Of a stretch of 64,000 bases of DNA, positions 34,608 through 46,700 are shown piece after piece (the stretch's first letter is position 1; the number at the start of each line of letters is the position of its first letter). Source of the DNA: Notospermus geniculatus (Eukaryota > Nemertea > Pilidiophora > Heteronemertea > Lineidae); contig NMRB01000472.1 in the NCBI GenBank assembly GCA_002633025.1, forward strand, positions 184,004 through 248,003. Reading direction: 5' to 3'. The position numbers were made by a program, and so were the translations under genes. The notes beneath the pieces were generated by a model. That model was not told where the DNA came from. It saw only the letters and a program-made list of their open reading frames with translations, and did no database searches.

Positions 34608-34839
34608 GGAAAGCGTCCCATTCTACCAAACTTGCCAACATCAACAGTATTGATCTCACGGAGCCATATTTTTGAATTCTCGCCACGGAGTCGCTGATCT
34701 GGATGCGAGACGGCCGTGATATGGAGCTGGTTAACTCAATTGATCTATACTGTCCAATCAACCATCAAAGGTTCTTTGGGGAATTGATGAACGAACAAAT
34801 GTATAGAACACTGAGACATAACTATATCTGATATTGTTC

Positions 34840-35290
34840 TTTCTGTGAATACAGTTAACTACAGCATGTGTGTGTATTCGTACTCTGAATATAGTAAACT
34901 GTTACATGGGCGTATTCATGTGAATACAATGAACTTTGGCATGTGTAGCCTATATTCATTCTCTGAATACAATAAACTATGACATGGATGAATTCTTCCT
35001 GTGAATACAATAGACTATGATATGTGTGTATTTGTTCTCTGAATACAATGAACTATGGCATGTGTATATTCATTCTCTGAATACAATAAACTATGACATG
35101 GATGTATTCTTCCTGTGAATACAATAGACTATGACATGTGTGTATTTGTTCTCTGAATACAATACACTATGGGTGTATTCTTTAAATACAATACATGGCA
35201 TTGGTCTGTTCTTTAATATATGAATACAGTTACTGGTAACTATGATATGGTTGTCTGGATTGTTCTTTCATGAATACAGTAGACCATAGC
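34840..35290. repeat. GAATACAAT-based degenerate tandem repeats (unit A1)
   Basis: Steps of about 36 bp carry GTGAATACAATAGACTATG, CATGTGTGTATT and TGTTCTCTGAATACAAT variants, about 11-12 copies. The A2 counterpart is shorter and interrupted. Confidence 0.8.
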
Positions 35291-36404
35291 AGCGCATCCT
35301 GTTTCATGTGAAATCAGGCAATCAGTGAAGCCATAAATGCATCAAATTGAAATGCAAACAAACTCTTTGACCTATTCGACTCTCGCCGACATCCCCAGCC
35401 TCCCTTTAGCATGATATGTCGTAATCTGATTACCAATAAGACAACAAGTGCAATACCATTCAGCGATCGTAAGCCGATTATGTTTAATTATTGCAGAATG
35501 AACGGAGAGACCTTTATCGATTGTCAAGTGTTGTTCACTGGTTATAGAGTTACCGTAAATATTCCAAGAAATAACCTACTATCGACTATTGATTACATTT
35601 GCCGCATTTTTTCTTGTTTTTTCTGACAAACAAGTTTATTGATGCAAAGGAAGGGAATACTGAGGTGATGTAGCTGTAGTAAACAGAAAACAGATGTTGG
35701 ATGTTGAGATGGTGGAGCCCTCGGTGCTTATGGTGAAAAAAGGGCATGATTAGTCGATTTGTAAGCTAAAACCAGAGCTGTCCAACAGGGATCTACCGAA
35801 CTTCACCTTGCCATCAGAAACTGAACTTTGCTTCTTCTTGCAATTCTGCATCGTCTCGAAACAAGGTCATGAAGACATCTCCTCTGCCACATCTTCAGCC
35901 AACGTTGAAGTGAAATAACCTGAACCTCAGAATGGCCATTCTGATCCTCGCCAACACCATACAGCCTCAACCAACAAGCTATCAACAGAGCATCTAGATT
36001 GAAGACAAACCAAGCTACAGCCCCAGAAATTGTCCTGTGACTTTGCCACTGACTTGCCATCTAATTCCAGACCATACCATATACTGTCTGTCACCTGCTC
36101 CAATATCGACCATAATTTGTCAAGCACACGAGGGAAAACAGTAACAAATTTGCTATGTTTAGAATACTGATGAGTCCGATGTTCACACCATCTTGGGGTA
36201 ACTTGGCTCCTGGATTGTCACATTCTACAGCGTCGAGGGAGAAGACACTCACCAGGGGGCAGTGTTTTCAGAAATCGTGTCGTGATGATACAATCATTTG
36301 TTTTGTGAAGGAGCGTGACTAAGAAAAACATCCCTGGGGGTTGAATTCTCTTCTTGGACCGAGTCCTGTTAAGGCATTCTTGTTGTTTGCATGTTCAACA
36401 GAAT

Positions 36405-36665
36405 CTTGTTAAGCGGACGTGATAGCCACTAGGCTATCAAGGGTCCCAGGCTCGAATCCAGCCTGGGCCCTATGGGATTAATCATCTTCATGTCCATCGC
36501 ATGGGACATTAAGTCGTGGTGACTTGTACCTTGTGTCTTTGCAAGGGCAAGTTAAAAGACCCCATCCAAGTGAGGAACATGAGTAGCTTGAGATGGGTTC
36601 TTTTGTACTCACCAAGGCAAATGATGCTTTGGCTTCAGCTCTGATGGGAGAATTCTATACAATAC
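36405..36665 (+). mobile_element. rearranged SINE family A copy (unit A1)
   Basis: The body is plus-strand (GCATGGGACATTAAG, GGGCAAGTTAAAAGACCCC, AATGATGCTTTGGCTTC). The head is partly inverted: TTAAGCGGACGTGATAGCCA then CTAGGCTATCAAGGG. This suggests a recombined or twin-primed insertion. Confidence 0.7.
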
Positions 36666-38185
36666 AAAACAGAATCTAGTGGGTTGTTACTGTCTCAGCA
36701 GATCCTGATCGAGTTATCCTGGTTCAGGGCCAAGTTGCAGAAGCCTCATCTTCGGTAGGTTAGCCCTGAATGAGGCTAATCCAGATGCTTTGTGATGGAT
36801 GGAAATGCTTCTTGGACCACAAACATTCACCAGTTCTCCTGTGTTGTGGGGATCATATCATTGGATCACCCTGTGGAGCTACTTTCTCAGCAGATATTGT
36901 TACGACCAACGACTTCAAAAGATCTCACCATGAACAGCTATGAAAGGAGTAATAACTAAGTCTATTTTCTGTGGCTTTTTCTAGAGGAAAGCACTTGTTT
37001 GATCTTCTGTTCGCTGTAGCTTCTTCCGGGATGTCATTAACCAATAAAGTCATCCCCTGATGTTTGCTGTGATGTTCAACCACAGCCAATTTCGATCATG
37101 ATGTGTTGTTTCGCTGACAATCCTCTATAAGACTCGACAGTCGCAGTCTTTGTCATTCCAGAATCTCCCAGTGGATTGGAATAATATCAATAGATCCTGA
37201 TGGTTCAGATGCCAAGCTTAGCTTGTTACTTGACACAACCATCTTGGACCATCAACGTTCATATCGCCATGCCTCATTGGAAGAATGTCACAAGTTACTG
37301 ATGGTATGGACCATCCTGAGAATCTCACGGTCATATTCTCCCTAACAAGTGCAAGGAGGGGAGTGGTTGTGAAGACCCTGGGTCCAAGGATGTGATGGTT
37401 CAGGCCATGCTCATCTTAATAGCACACTGCCCGGTTTCTATTTTTACCAGCGAAGGTCGGACAAATATTAGATAACAAGTAGACTTTACTGAGTGACCAC
37501 ATTGTCGATGGTGAGACAGGACAAAAGCAGGGTCGGACAAACACAATGAAATTGACACGTCCGACATCACTCGGGCGGTTCGCTATTTGTTACTTGACGT
37601 AGTGTGTTGATGCAGGAACCACGCATCAGAGGTCCATATCGCCCCAGCTTCAGACTACACTCTATCCAGCGTTATCAGAAGGCGAAGTGACCAGCCGATA
37701 TTTCAAGATGTCCCAAACCTTTCAACCCAACATTTCCATCATCACAAAAATTGTTGAATCTTTTGATCACATTCTGCAGTGAGCTTTAAGTGCTTGGAAA
37801 AATGTGTTTTGGAGCGGCTCTATGAGACCACAAGGATGACAGGTCCTTCTAACATGACGCTGCCTCAGCATTTATCGATCTTGAAAACACAACTGATCCA
37901 TTAGGTTTATCCTTTTGCCGATCGCTGCATCAGATTGATTGGATGTTTGAAATGTTTGGGATTATACGGATTTGATATCAGGGAATCTGTGTGGTGCCTC
38001 CTCCAAGTGAATTCTTGTTTGGTTGTGTGTGCCGAGGACGTCTTCAAAAAGGGCAGAGGTTCCTAGTGCTCAGTCCCTTTGTCTGCGTTGACAGAGATAG
38101 CAAGCATTTAGCTGAGGATGCACGAAGGGAGTCAGCATCTGTTTTGTGTAGTTGCATTGTCATTGTCTTCGGGCCCTTGCAGTAA

Positions 38186-38482
38186 GCAGCAGCCATGGAG
38201 TGAAGATCTCTGGTCATGCCCTGGAGGTCCAAGGTTCGAATCCCACTGCTGACAAGACAGTGTGGTTCAGTCTCTTCCCCCTAGTTTGGCCAAGCATCCT
38301 TGATGTGGTGTAGGATGCCATGAGAAGCTGCCCAAAGCTTGTGCAGTGCATGACACCTCCCATAATCCCACCCAGTGTTCTCCAGATGATGCATCATGAG
38401 AAACTCGGGCCATTTACAGTCACTGCTGCTCCCTCAGAGACCAGTGTGAGAGGAGGAGTACCGGTATTTGTGTAGACCCTGA
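38186..38482 (+). mobile_element. SINE-like repeat, family D (unit A2)
   Basis: Counterpart of 20255-20545 with the same AGGTTCGAATCCCACTG word and tail, carrying a few substitutions and small indels. Confidence 0.55.
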
Positions 38483-38937
38483 TGGTTGATGCAGATGATG
38501 TTGTTTATACTCAGGAGTACAGTTCTACGATGTAGCTAGTTCCAGTCTACTAGTACGAATTGCTTCACATGTCTAAGATGAGTCACTGATACGTTATTTT
38601 AATGTCAGACAGATATCAGATGAAAAGTTCATTTCCAATTTCAATTTGAGATCTGCCTGGCGAACGAGCGGAGACTGTCAACAGTTCTGCAAATCCAGGG
38701 TATTAGTTGTTAATACCAAGCGGATGATATAGTACTAATATTTAAAACTTATAGGGATTGAATGGCAAGTAATAAAAACGTTTAATCACTAGGTGGATCT
38801 TAATAATCGTAGCAGGATTGTCTGATGGTGTAAGCTGTCAATTACAACATGATTACAATTATGTTGGGGTGGATGGGTTTGCGAGGCCACTGTCTAGGGT
38901 TGAAGAACAGTGCCATTGACATGTACGTAGCAGTTGA

Positions 38938-39023
38938 AAAAGCCGAGGGTCCACTCTGGGTTTCGAACCCGGGACCTCGCGCTTCACAGTCAAACGCTCT
39001 TCCGACTGAGCTAAAGGGAATTT
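38938..39023 (-). mobile_element. tRNA-like SINE head, family C (unit A2)
   Basis: Counterpart of 20985-21070. The anticodon-arm region differs by one base (GACTGTGAAGC instead of GACTGCGAAGC on the minus strand), which also argues against a selected tRNA. Confidence 0.6.
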
Positions 39024-39305
39024 CCCGGTAGCCCGGGCTCGTAGGAGCGCTGACACTATTACATGTACATCACAGCCACGGCTGGGTAGTCCAAACCCTT
39101 GGACTTGGCATTCCTCCACGTGAGAGTTTTCTCGTGCGAGTTGGCTGTCAATGGGCAATTCATCTTGTGAATTTCCTAAGACTTGCACTACCAATGACAG
39201 AAATGTCTGCCCAAGGTTTTCCTCAGCTCAGTTGCCCATTGAACCACCTTCTGCGAACGAGGGACTCTCACTCATGCAGAGTGGCATGGCGTCCTCAATC
39301 GCCAG

Positions 39306-39409
39306 CATCCTGAGAACATCAGAGGTTCTTAGCGCTCACTTCCTTCTTCACTGCATCATTGCGGTGATGAAGGGAGTGAGGGCTAAGAACCCCTGATGTT
39401 CTCAGGATG
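39306..39409. mobile_element. fold-back element (unit A2)
   Basis: Counterpart of 21353-21456, with arms CATCCTGAGAACATCAGAGG and the inverse. The stem is slightly better paired at its outer end than in unit A1. Confidence 0.75.
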
Positions 39410-40516
39410 ATCACCAAGGTTGTCTTCTGAACAAGCTTTCCAGAATTCAAGACCCTGGGATTAGTCATCACACAGAATCTCTCGGATGCTGAATTACCAG
39501 GATTGAAAATCTCAACATCTTCTCCTCCATTTGATTCCAAGATTCTCTTGTTTCAAGAATTTCATGCAACACTACCCTGGCACTTCCTTCTTAAGGGGAT
39601 CATCTTCCCTAAAGTATCGATATTTTTCAATACTGGATGATTTGATAAGATGCGTCGAAATCTCGCAATGTCAGCAATCAATTGGTTTAATCAATAGCTG
39701 TCTCAGTCGGGTCTAGACATGTTGAATCCTGGTGAGGAGTACTTTGAATGTGAAGTAGAAGTGCTGACGGTGTGGAGGTGTAGTGATCAGGCATTGGAGG
39801 TGCGATGAGCAGATTGCAGGTTCAACTGCTTTGCAAGTAGGGCCTATGTTTCCCGAGAGGTCAAAACCAGCTTAGTGCTACTGAAGCTGCTTCTTGGTTC
39901 CTGAGGAACAGGTTCATTACACTCTGCTCCAGGAAGAAGTCTCTTGTACCCAATGACTTCTGTCCCAGGGAGATCCTCGATAACAATATCGTAATGTGGA
40001 CCCAATCCTCCAATGCAAAGAAGCAACATCCATAAGTTGCATGAATGAAAAACTGCATCCAAAATCTTTTGGGACAACACGTCAGATACAAGTCTAACCA
40101 ACTCCTTGTGGTTGGAGTCTAGTGGAGATGCCATTGTCAATGGTAACAGCATGGTAAAGAACATAGGTTGAATATGTAAACAAGTGAAGTTGACAGTCAC
40201 TGATTTCGATGCTGCCTTCTGCAGTCATCATGAATGCTAACTATCTATGCTAAACCAAACAATCAGAGACATCCTTGCATATCTAATGTGATGATCGCTT
40301 GGGATATTTTACAATTCAAATGTCAAATCAAACCATTCATTCATTGTCTGAGTTGATTATGGCGAAGATACACGCAACATCGTAATAAAACTTGCTATTA
40401 AGACTTCAAGCAGAAGGTCATGGTTCATACGTCCAGCTGGAGCTGCTTTATAAGTGTTTTAGATACACAAAAGAGACTGATATGTGCCTGGACATCAATC
40501 TGTAAGTCTCCTGTAC

Positions 40517-40722
40517 NNNNNNNNNNNNNNNNNNNNNNNNNNNNNNNNNNNNNNNNNNNNNNNNNNNNNNNNNNNNNNNNNNNNNNNNNNNNNNNNNNNN
40601 NNNNNNNNNNNNNNNNNNNNNNNNNNNNNNNNNNNNNNNNNNNNNNNNNNNNNNNNNNNNNNNNNNNNNNNNNNNNNNNNNNNNNNNNNNNNNNNNNNNN
40701 NNNNNNNNNNNNNNNNNNNNNN
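40517..40722. other. assembly gap (206 N)
   Basis: A run of N replaces the start of the hairpin minisatellite of unit A2. In unit A1 the corresponding interval is the first part of 22577-23055. Any frame crossing it is meaningless. Confidence 1.
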
Positions 40723-40943
40723 ATCAGACGTCTCACCAAGTCCAGTTGGTGAGACAACCATCTGCTTCAGGCGTGTATCAGACGTCTCACCAAGTCCAGT
40801 TGGTGAGACGTCCATCTGCTTCAGGTGTGTATCAGACGTCTCACCAAGTCCAGTTGGTGAGACGTCCATCTGCTTCAGGCGTGCATCAGACGTCTCACCA
40901 AGTCCAGTTGGTGAGACGTCCATCTGCTTCAGGTGTGTATCAG
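40723..40943. repeat. 54-bp self-complementary minisatellite, truncated by gap (unit A2)
   Basis: Four visible copies of the GTCTCACCA...TGGTGAGAC unit follow directly after the N run. The true copy number is unknown. Confidence 0.9.
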
Positions 40944-41767
40944 AGACTGTTTGGAGTGTTGATGAGAAAACCTCATCCTTGGGTTTGTTAACACTTAGCG
41001 ATATGTGCCTGCACATTGACGTCTCCTCTTCTGCAGAACCGGTTTCCCGGTGTTCTCAATTTCATCTTGCCTTCCGTTATTACTCCGATGTTATTTCTCA
41101 GCTAATTACCCCCGATTCATAACACGGCAGCAATAAGCTAGCATGGTAATCTTTAGCTTGTTCCCAGCGGATGGCATTTATATGTTAAATGAAAGGAAAA
41201 CGTTCGACAAATTCAATGTAGAATTCAATAAACCAGCGAGAAAGTGTACTGACGTGGAAGCGTTCAGCTGTGGGGTGAAGAACTTGAACTGTAGAGAAGG
41301 TCGGGTGGAGGCTCGCTTTGAACCACTCAAACTGTCACAGCTGTGTTTTGCTTCTTCGTCGGATCTGAATCACAAATTTCGCAAACTTGTAATCCATGAT
41401 GTGACTGCTTTCGTCTTCTATTCCTGCAACCATAACAGATCAAAAGGATGAAGAACCAGCAAACTGCCCCATCCACAAGACGTTTAAGGGCTTTGCGGAC
41501 AGGGTCATACCAAATATTCTTGGTCACTCTCAATGTTGATGAAGAGAGGTGACTTTCTTTCACAGAAGAGAGGATGTCCCCTCGTATCTGTCTGCCTTAC
41601 ATCAAATCACTTAGCTGGAGCTACGACGTATATGTCCTGATTGACCCACTCGTACACCTACATGTAGCTGACTAGAGTATTCAGTATCAACTGATGCTTT
41701 TCGCTGTGAACTGTCTCGTTGGAATCATCCATGTGTTCCTAATGTCGTGATTCCTTCTCTCTTATAG

Positions 41768-41924
41768 GTCTGACTTCCATGACCACGCCCATGTACATAG
41801 CCGAAGCGGCACCATCATACATAAGAGGTCGTCTGGTGTCGTGTAACGTCGCGATGATCGCTTGTGGACAGTTTGTAGCAAATGTTGTGGATGGAATATT
41901 TAGTTTCAATGAGAATGGGTGGCG
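41768..41924 (+). CDS. SLC2A13: proton/myo-inositol cotransporter-like, exon 2 (copy 2)
   Basis: Second copy of the 157-nt exon, 17,886 bp downstream of the first, with the same acceptor (CTCTTATAG) and donor (GTAAGT). It differs from copy 1 at two bases, 41778 (C for T, Ser codon) and 41850 (C for G, Val codon), both synonymous, so the encoded peptide is identical. It keeps the PMYIAEAAP...RG motif and the helix 5 segment. Because 157 is not a multiple of three, a transcript including both copies would shift frame, so only one copy can be used per functional mRNA. It is the copy nearer to the next exon (60317; intron 18.4 kb). It may be a truly duplicated exon or the second haplotype placed in tandem by the assembler. 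Confidence 0.88.
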
Positions 41925-42410
41925 GTAAGTACACAATCATTTTCCTCTCACATTTCTTCTATTTTCAAACTATTTTGGCTTAAACCTGCCTAATGGCCGT
42001 CCCTGGCTGAAAGATCCGGTGCTGTTTAACAAGTTCTTATAGAGTGATGTGGCCCGCCCGACGCACCAACAGTTCACCAGACCAAACCAGACACCCTTTC
42101 AACAGTCCCATCATTTCCTATTGACACTCAAGCAGCCGATATTCGATAGATGAGGCCATTTAGCACCCTCCGCGCACCTGCCATCCCCGCCAACAATCCT
42201 GTCATCTTCTCCTCTCACCTGTCAATAATGTACCAGCATCATTTAGAGCTGATACCATTGGCATTCGTGATTTGGGCAGGTGATGGGACGATTGACTGAA
42301 AGATCTGGCATTTGTGTCCTGAGATGTTTGGTTTAGAGGAGGAAGAAAGAAGGGTAGAACTTGGTCGAAGATGGTTTCACTGCAAGGTAGATGTGAGGCT
42401 GTCATGTCAG

Positions 42411-42692
42411 CTGGAGCCTAGATAGCCTAGTGGTTATCACGTCCGCTTAGCAAGCGGCAGGTCCCAGGTTGAATCCCCAGCCATATGGGATGAATCATCC
42501 CTGGCTCTTCACGTCCATCACATGAGACAGTAAGCCATGATACCTTGTACCTTGTGCCTTTGCAAGGCCAAGTAAAAGTCCCCATCCAAGTGTGGAACAT
42601 GAGTAGCTTGGGGTGGCCTCTTCCGTACTTACCAGGGCTAGAAATGCTTTGGCTTTGGCCCTGATGGGAAAATCTGATACAACCTCAGTTGG
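42411..42692 (+). mobile_element. tRNA-derived SINE, family A (unit A2)
   Basis: Counterpart of 24528-24805. Its B box is damaged (CCCAGGTTGAATCCCC), while the head GATAGCCTAGTGGTTATCAC and body are preserved. Confidence 0.85.
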
Positions 42693-43483
42693 ATCTAATC
42701 AAACCGCTGCAGCTACCTCCCGAGTCCATGAAGAGATCCCATTCCTTTTGGCTACATCGTAAAGAGCCAACGGACAGTTAGGAAGCAGGGACAGGGAGCA
42801 AGTGTGAAGAAACATTGATGACCTCACGGTGACTCCATCCACACTTCCTCACCGCGATGCCATATTGCGACCTTCCCCTCATCGTGTGCGATAACGTTAC
42901 TGCCTTCAAGGCCAGTTTTATTTGTCAAACCCAGAGGATTTGGTGACGCCAAATGTCGTGTAACTTCAGACTAATACAATATGGACAACGTATTAACTTA
43001 TTACCACTTGCGTGTCATCGAATGCATTTCTCAGTTGACCCAGCGGTTTCTCTGAAGCTATTCACTGCCAAGGTTGATCTTGAGTTCTTCTGGACTGAAA
43101 GCAGGAAAGGGGGACTTCGAGACATCTGTGTTTGGAGTTTGGAGTCTAGCAGCCAAGAGATTGAGATGTTTGATGCAGGCTCTTCAGATGATGATGTCAC
43201 TGATTTGTCACGGGAGGACTCAAGAGGAGGGTGGCATATGATGGTGTAATCATTTGTCCTCCCTTCTGTGTCTTGATGGACTTGCTATCAGAGAATTTCT
43301 TTGGTGAGATTGACCGTAGTTTCAACTCGTGTCCTGAGGTAATCAGGGTTTCTCCCTCCACTGCTGCAAAGTGGTGACGTAGGATAGGCCTAGCTCGGGA
43401 TAGTCGACTTGACAGCTGACAGCCATTGACAGAAGATGTCTTCAGTAGCACAGCAAGAAAAGCAGAATAAGCAACAAAGATAT

Positions 43484-44040
43484 GGCTCTTTCCAAGCCTT
43501 CCCAAAAGGAGGTGCACCATCCCTCAGCAGAATGGCCGACTTGGTGGCTGACTGCCAATGAGAGAAGAGGGCTTGGCAAGAACAGCAAGAGAGGAGGAAC
43601 AAGTAACAAAAGATATGGTTCTTTTCAAGCCTTCCCAAAAGAAGGAGCCCCGTCAGCAGGACATAAAGTGTCTTTGATTGGTCAAGGCCCAGGTGTGATT
43701 TGGCTGATGAGACGTCGTCGACAAAGATCATCGTCAGATCATTAGCTGATATCATCAATCAATGTGAGGATACTTTGAGGTGACATTCCTAACCCGATGA
43801 TTCGGATATAAGTATTATCCTCCTCTTACTTATGAAGCCAGACAATCCATTGGCATCGAGGCCTAGAGGCTAATCGGGTAATAAGACAGTCAGCTCCGTC
43901 CCCAGCGGGCATTATTAGATTTATGGATGTATCAAATTGTGTCCAGGGCAGGTGAGTCATTACGTGGCCATTGTCACAAATCCCAAGACAACAATATCTG
44001 TTTCTGATACTTGATCTGTTATATGCCACTGCCTGGGGTT
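43484..44040. other. sequence mostly private to unit A2
   Basis: After TTTCCAAGCCTTCCCAA, unit A1 jumps to its short minisatellite, whereas unit A2 continues for about 700 bp. The first part is a diverged local duplication (CAAGCCTTCCCAAAAGG at 43494 and again near 43628). The rest has no recognised feature. A deletion in A1 is the simplest reading. Confidence 0.6.
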
Positions 44041-44189
44041 GCGTGCTCGTAAGGATTAACTTCAAGGATTTCTCGAAAGAATGTGGTTCTCCCCATTGTC
44101 TGGCCTTTCCAACCTGGTGATATTTGAAGAAACGCAAAAACCATCTGGACCAACTCCAGTTGGGTTGGAAGGTCAACGGTCTGTTGCAA

Positions 44190-44815
44190 GTCTGGTGCAT
44201 TTGAAAACCCACAACCTGCTGCAAAGCTTGGTTCGCTTTGAGACCCACAACCTGTGTGAAGCTGCAGCATTTGAAGACCAAAAGTCTGCTCCAAGCTTGG
44301 TGCATTTGAAGAACGACAGCCTGCTGCAAGCTTGGTGTGTTTGAAGACCAACAACCTGCTGAGAGCTTGTTGAGCTTGAAAAGCTTGATGCATTTGGAGA
44401 CCCATAAGTGTGAGGCTGGTGTGTTTGAAGACCAACAACCTGTTTCAAGCTTGATGCGTTTGAAGACCCATAAGGGTGAGGCTGCATTTGAAGACCAAGA
44501 ACCTGTTTCAAGCTTGGTGCGTTTGAAGACCAACAACCTGTGCGAGGTTGGTGCGTTTGAAGACCAACAACCTGTTTCAAGCTTGATGCGTTTGAAGACC
44601 CACAACCTGTGCGAGGCCGTTTGAAGATCCACAACCTGCTGCCATTGCCGTGAGCTTGGTGTGTTTGAAGACCGACAGCCTGTGTGAGGCTGTTTGAAGA
44701 TCCACAACCTGCTGCCATTGCCGTGAGCTTGGTGTGTTTGAAGACCGACAGCCTGTGTGAGGCTGTTTGAAGACCCACAACCTGCTGCCATTGCCGTGAG
44801 CTTGGTGTGTTTGAA
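44190..44815. repeat. expanded TTTGAAGACC minisatellite (unit A2)
   Basis: Units of about 34-36 bp carry TTTGAAGACCAACAACCTG plus TTTCAAGCTTGATGCG or GTGCGAGG variants. The last part is organised as higher-order 72-bp repeats with CTGCTGCCATTGCCGTGAGC. It is much longer than in unit A1. A minus-strand frame of 345 codons (43826-44863) runs through it and is low-complexity. Confidence 0.88.
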
Positions 44816-46375
44816 GACTGAGAGCCTGCTGCTGTCTTCGTGGTAGATGACTGTTGATTTCATTCGTTTGCAGATGTTCCTTCCTCCTCTTCAATAAAAT
44901 CCTCGTTGCCGTCAGCACGACCTCCCTGTCTGTGGTGTTTCCAGTTGTGAACCACTTGAATATTTCAGGCGGCACCACCTTACATCACAACCAATGGCAC
45001 TCGGCTGATGTTTAACGCATCCTCCGTGATTGGTAGGAGGGTAAGTGGGGTCATTGTGACTTCTACTTCTGATTCCCCTGGTATTATGATATGCGAATAG
45101 AATCGGCAAGCGGTAATGGTACGGCTTGTAACACATGCTCGTCAAGTGAACCGGGCATTAATTTGATCCATAGCCTACAGCCGTGTAATCAATAGCATTT
45201 CTCAGCAAGTCCCAATCAATCACTGACAGACAACAGACGCTGGCGGAATTTCCATATCGCCCCGTCAACAAGGCCCGGATTGTGATGGGAAAAGAATCGC
45301 ACATTTTCAGGATTCTTTATGGGATTGCTGGGCGTAGTTACATCAGGTTAATGGCTAAGTGGTCCTGGGGGACGGTGTGATTTAACCCTCGGGATGCCAG
45401 TCATCTTCTGCCGTTGGCACTCCTTGAAAGTACCGTATACACCGTATTTGCACAGTCCTCCGTGTCATATTCAATGCAAAAGACCTCGGCGATGATCAGC
45501 CGTCAGGAGATTATCACATGTTGTCGGTTGTAATCACACAGTCACTTCATATCTCCGTATCAGTCTCCCACGGTGATCATTCATGCAACAATTGTGTCTA
45601 GAATGCCCTTTACCACCCTAACTTCCGTAGTTATGACAAAAGGTGACTGAGGAGTGGCCGAACTCGACCTTACTCTCATTCTCCTATCTGCTAATCCTAA
45701 ACGTGGGCTGCCTCAAACAGAGTTCCTACATCATTCATTTACCACAGATCTGCTGCCGATGTAATCAAGAACATGGTAGCATTGGGTTGTTTCTACCACA
45801 GCACCCGCCTCCATCAGCCCACTTACACATTGAAGGAGGAATATTTTGTGAAATAAAACCTAAAGAAAAGAAACACTTTGATTTTTATTGATGTGTCTTC
45901 CTTGCTTATACTGATGGGCATAAACCAACGCCTGACTTTTGTTTAAATTAGCATCATTACACTTAACGAGTCCTTTAATTATTGTCAACAGATCAAATGA
46001 TATGTTGTGGGTGGGTGGAGGTGGGTTTTTCATGGTGAATGTTCAAACAAGCAATTCACAGTCATTCTTATTCATGTCAAGGTTTGTTTTTACCCTCGTA
46101 AAATGCAGAAATAGAAACTAACATTCAGAAAATCACTTGGTATATTTGTTTGAAACACCTGGACAGCTGTAGCTAGTTGACTGTAACACAGTTTTTATTA
46201 ACCAAGCCCTGGAAAAGGATGTGTTAGCAATGTTTTACGCACTGAAGAATATTGCCATTTACAATGGTAATGGTGGTGATTTGTATTCATGAGCCCACCT
46301 CGAAGAATAAACCGCTAGTTTGGTATGCAGCTACCAAAATGTCACAATGACCAATCATGTTCTGTGATGCGGTTT

Positions 46376-46700
46376 GTCAGGGCAACAAGTCATGGTCGGG
46401 TCTCAGATGGTCGAATGTGACCAGCGACAGTGTCGTAACGAGGCCAACAAGTCATGTTCGGGTCTTAGATGGTCTAATGTGACCAGCGACAGTGTCGTAA
46501 CGGAGGCCAACAAGTCATGTTCGGGTCTTAGATGGTCGAATGTGACCAGCGACAATGTCAGAGACCAACAAGTCATGTTCGGGTCTTAGATGGTCTAATG
46601 TGACCAGCGACAGTGTCGTAACGGAGGCCAACAAGTCATGTTCGGGTCTTAGATGGTCTAACGTGACCTGGGACAATGTCATCACAAAGACCAACCAATG
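46376..46700. repeat. 63-bp minisatellite, about 5 copies (unit A2)
   Basis: Counterpart of 27365-27625, one copy longer. A short copy has the block AATGTCAGAGACC in place of GTGTCGTAACGGAGGCC, which breaks the frame. Confidence 0.88.

Larger units (their letters stand above)
19946..37873 (+). repeat. tandem duplication A, unit 1 (17,928 bp)
   Basis: The unit starts ATCGATCTTGAAAACAC at 19946 and ends GCCTCAGCATTT at 37873, directly joined to the next copy. It carries SLC2A13-like exon 2, antisense candidate exons and many repeats. Private to this copy are a block at 28237-28455, a block of about 480 bp at 29650-30132 with a palindrome, and a MITE at 32088-32234. Confidence 0.95.

Noticed and set aside
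40484-41122. Long open frame across the gap
   Set aside because: It exists only because N was translated as unknown residues; the rest is the 54-bp minisatellite.
43826-44863. 345-codon minus-strand frame
   Set aside because: It is almost entirely TTTGAAGACC minisatellite translation with biased low-complexity composition, and the unit A1 counterpart does not keep it.
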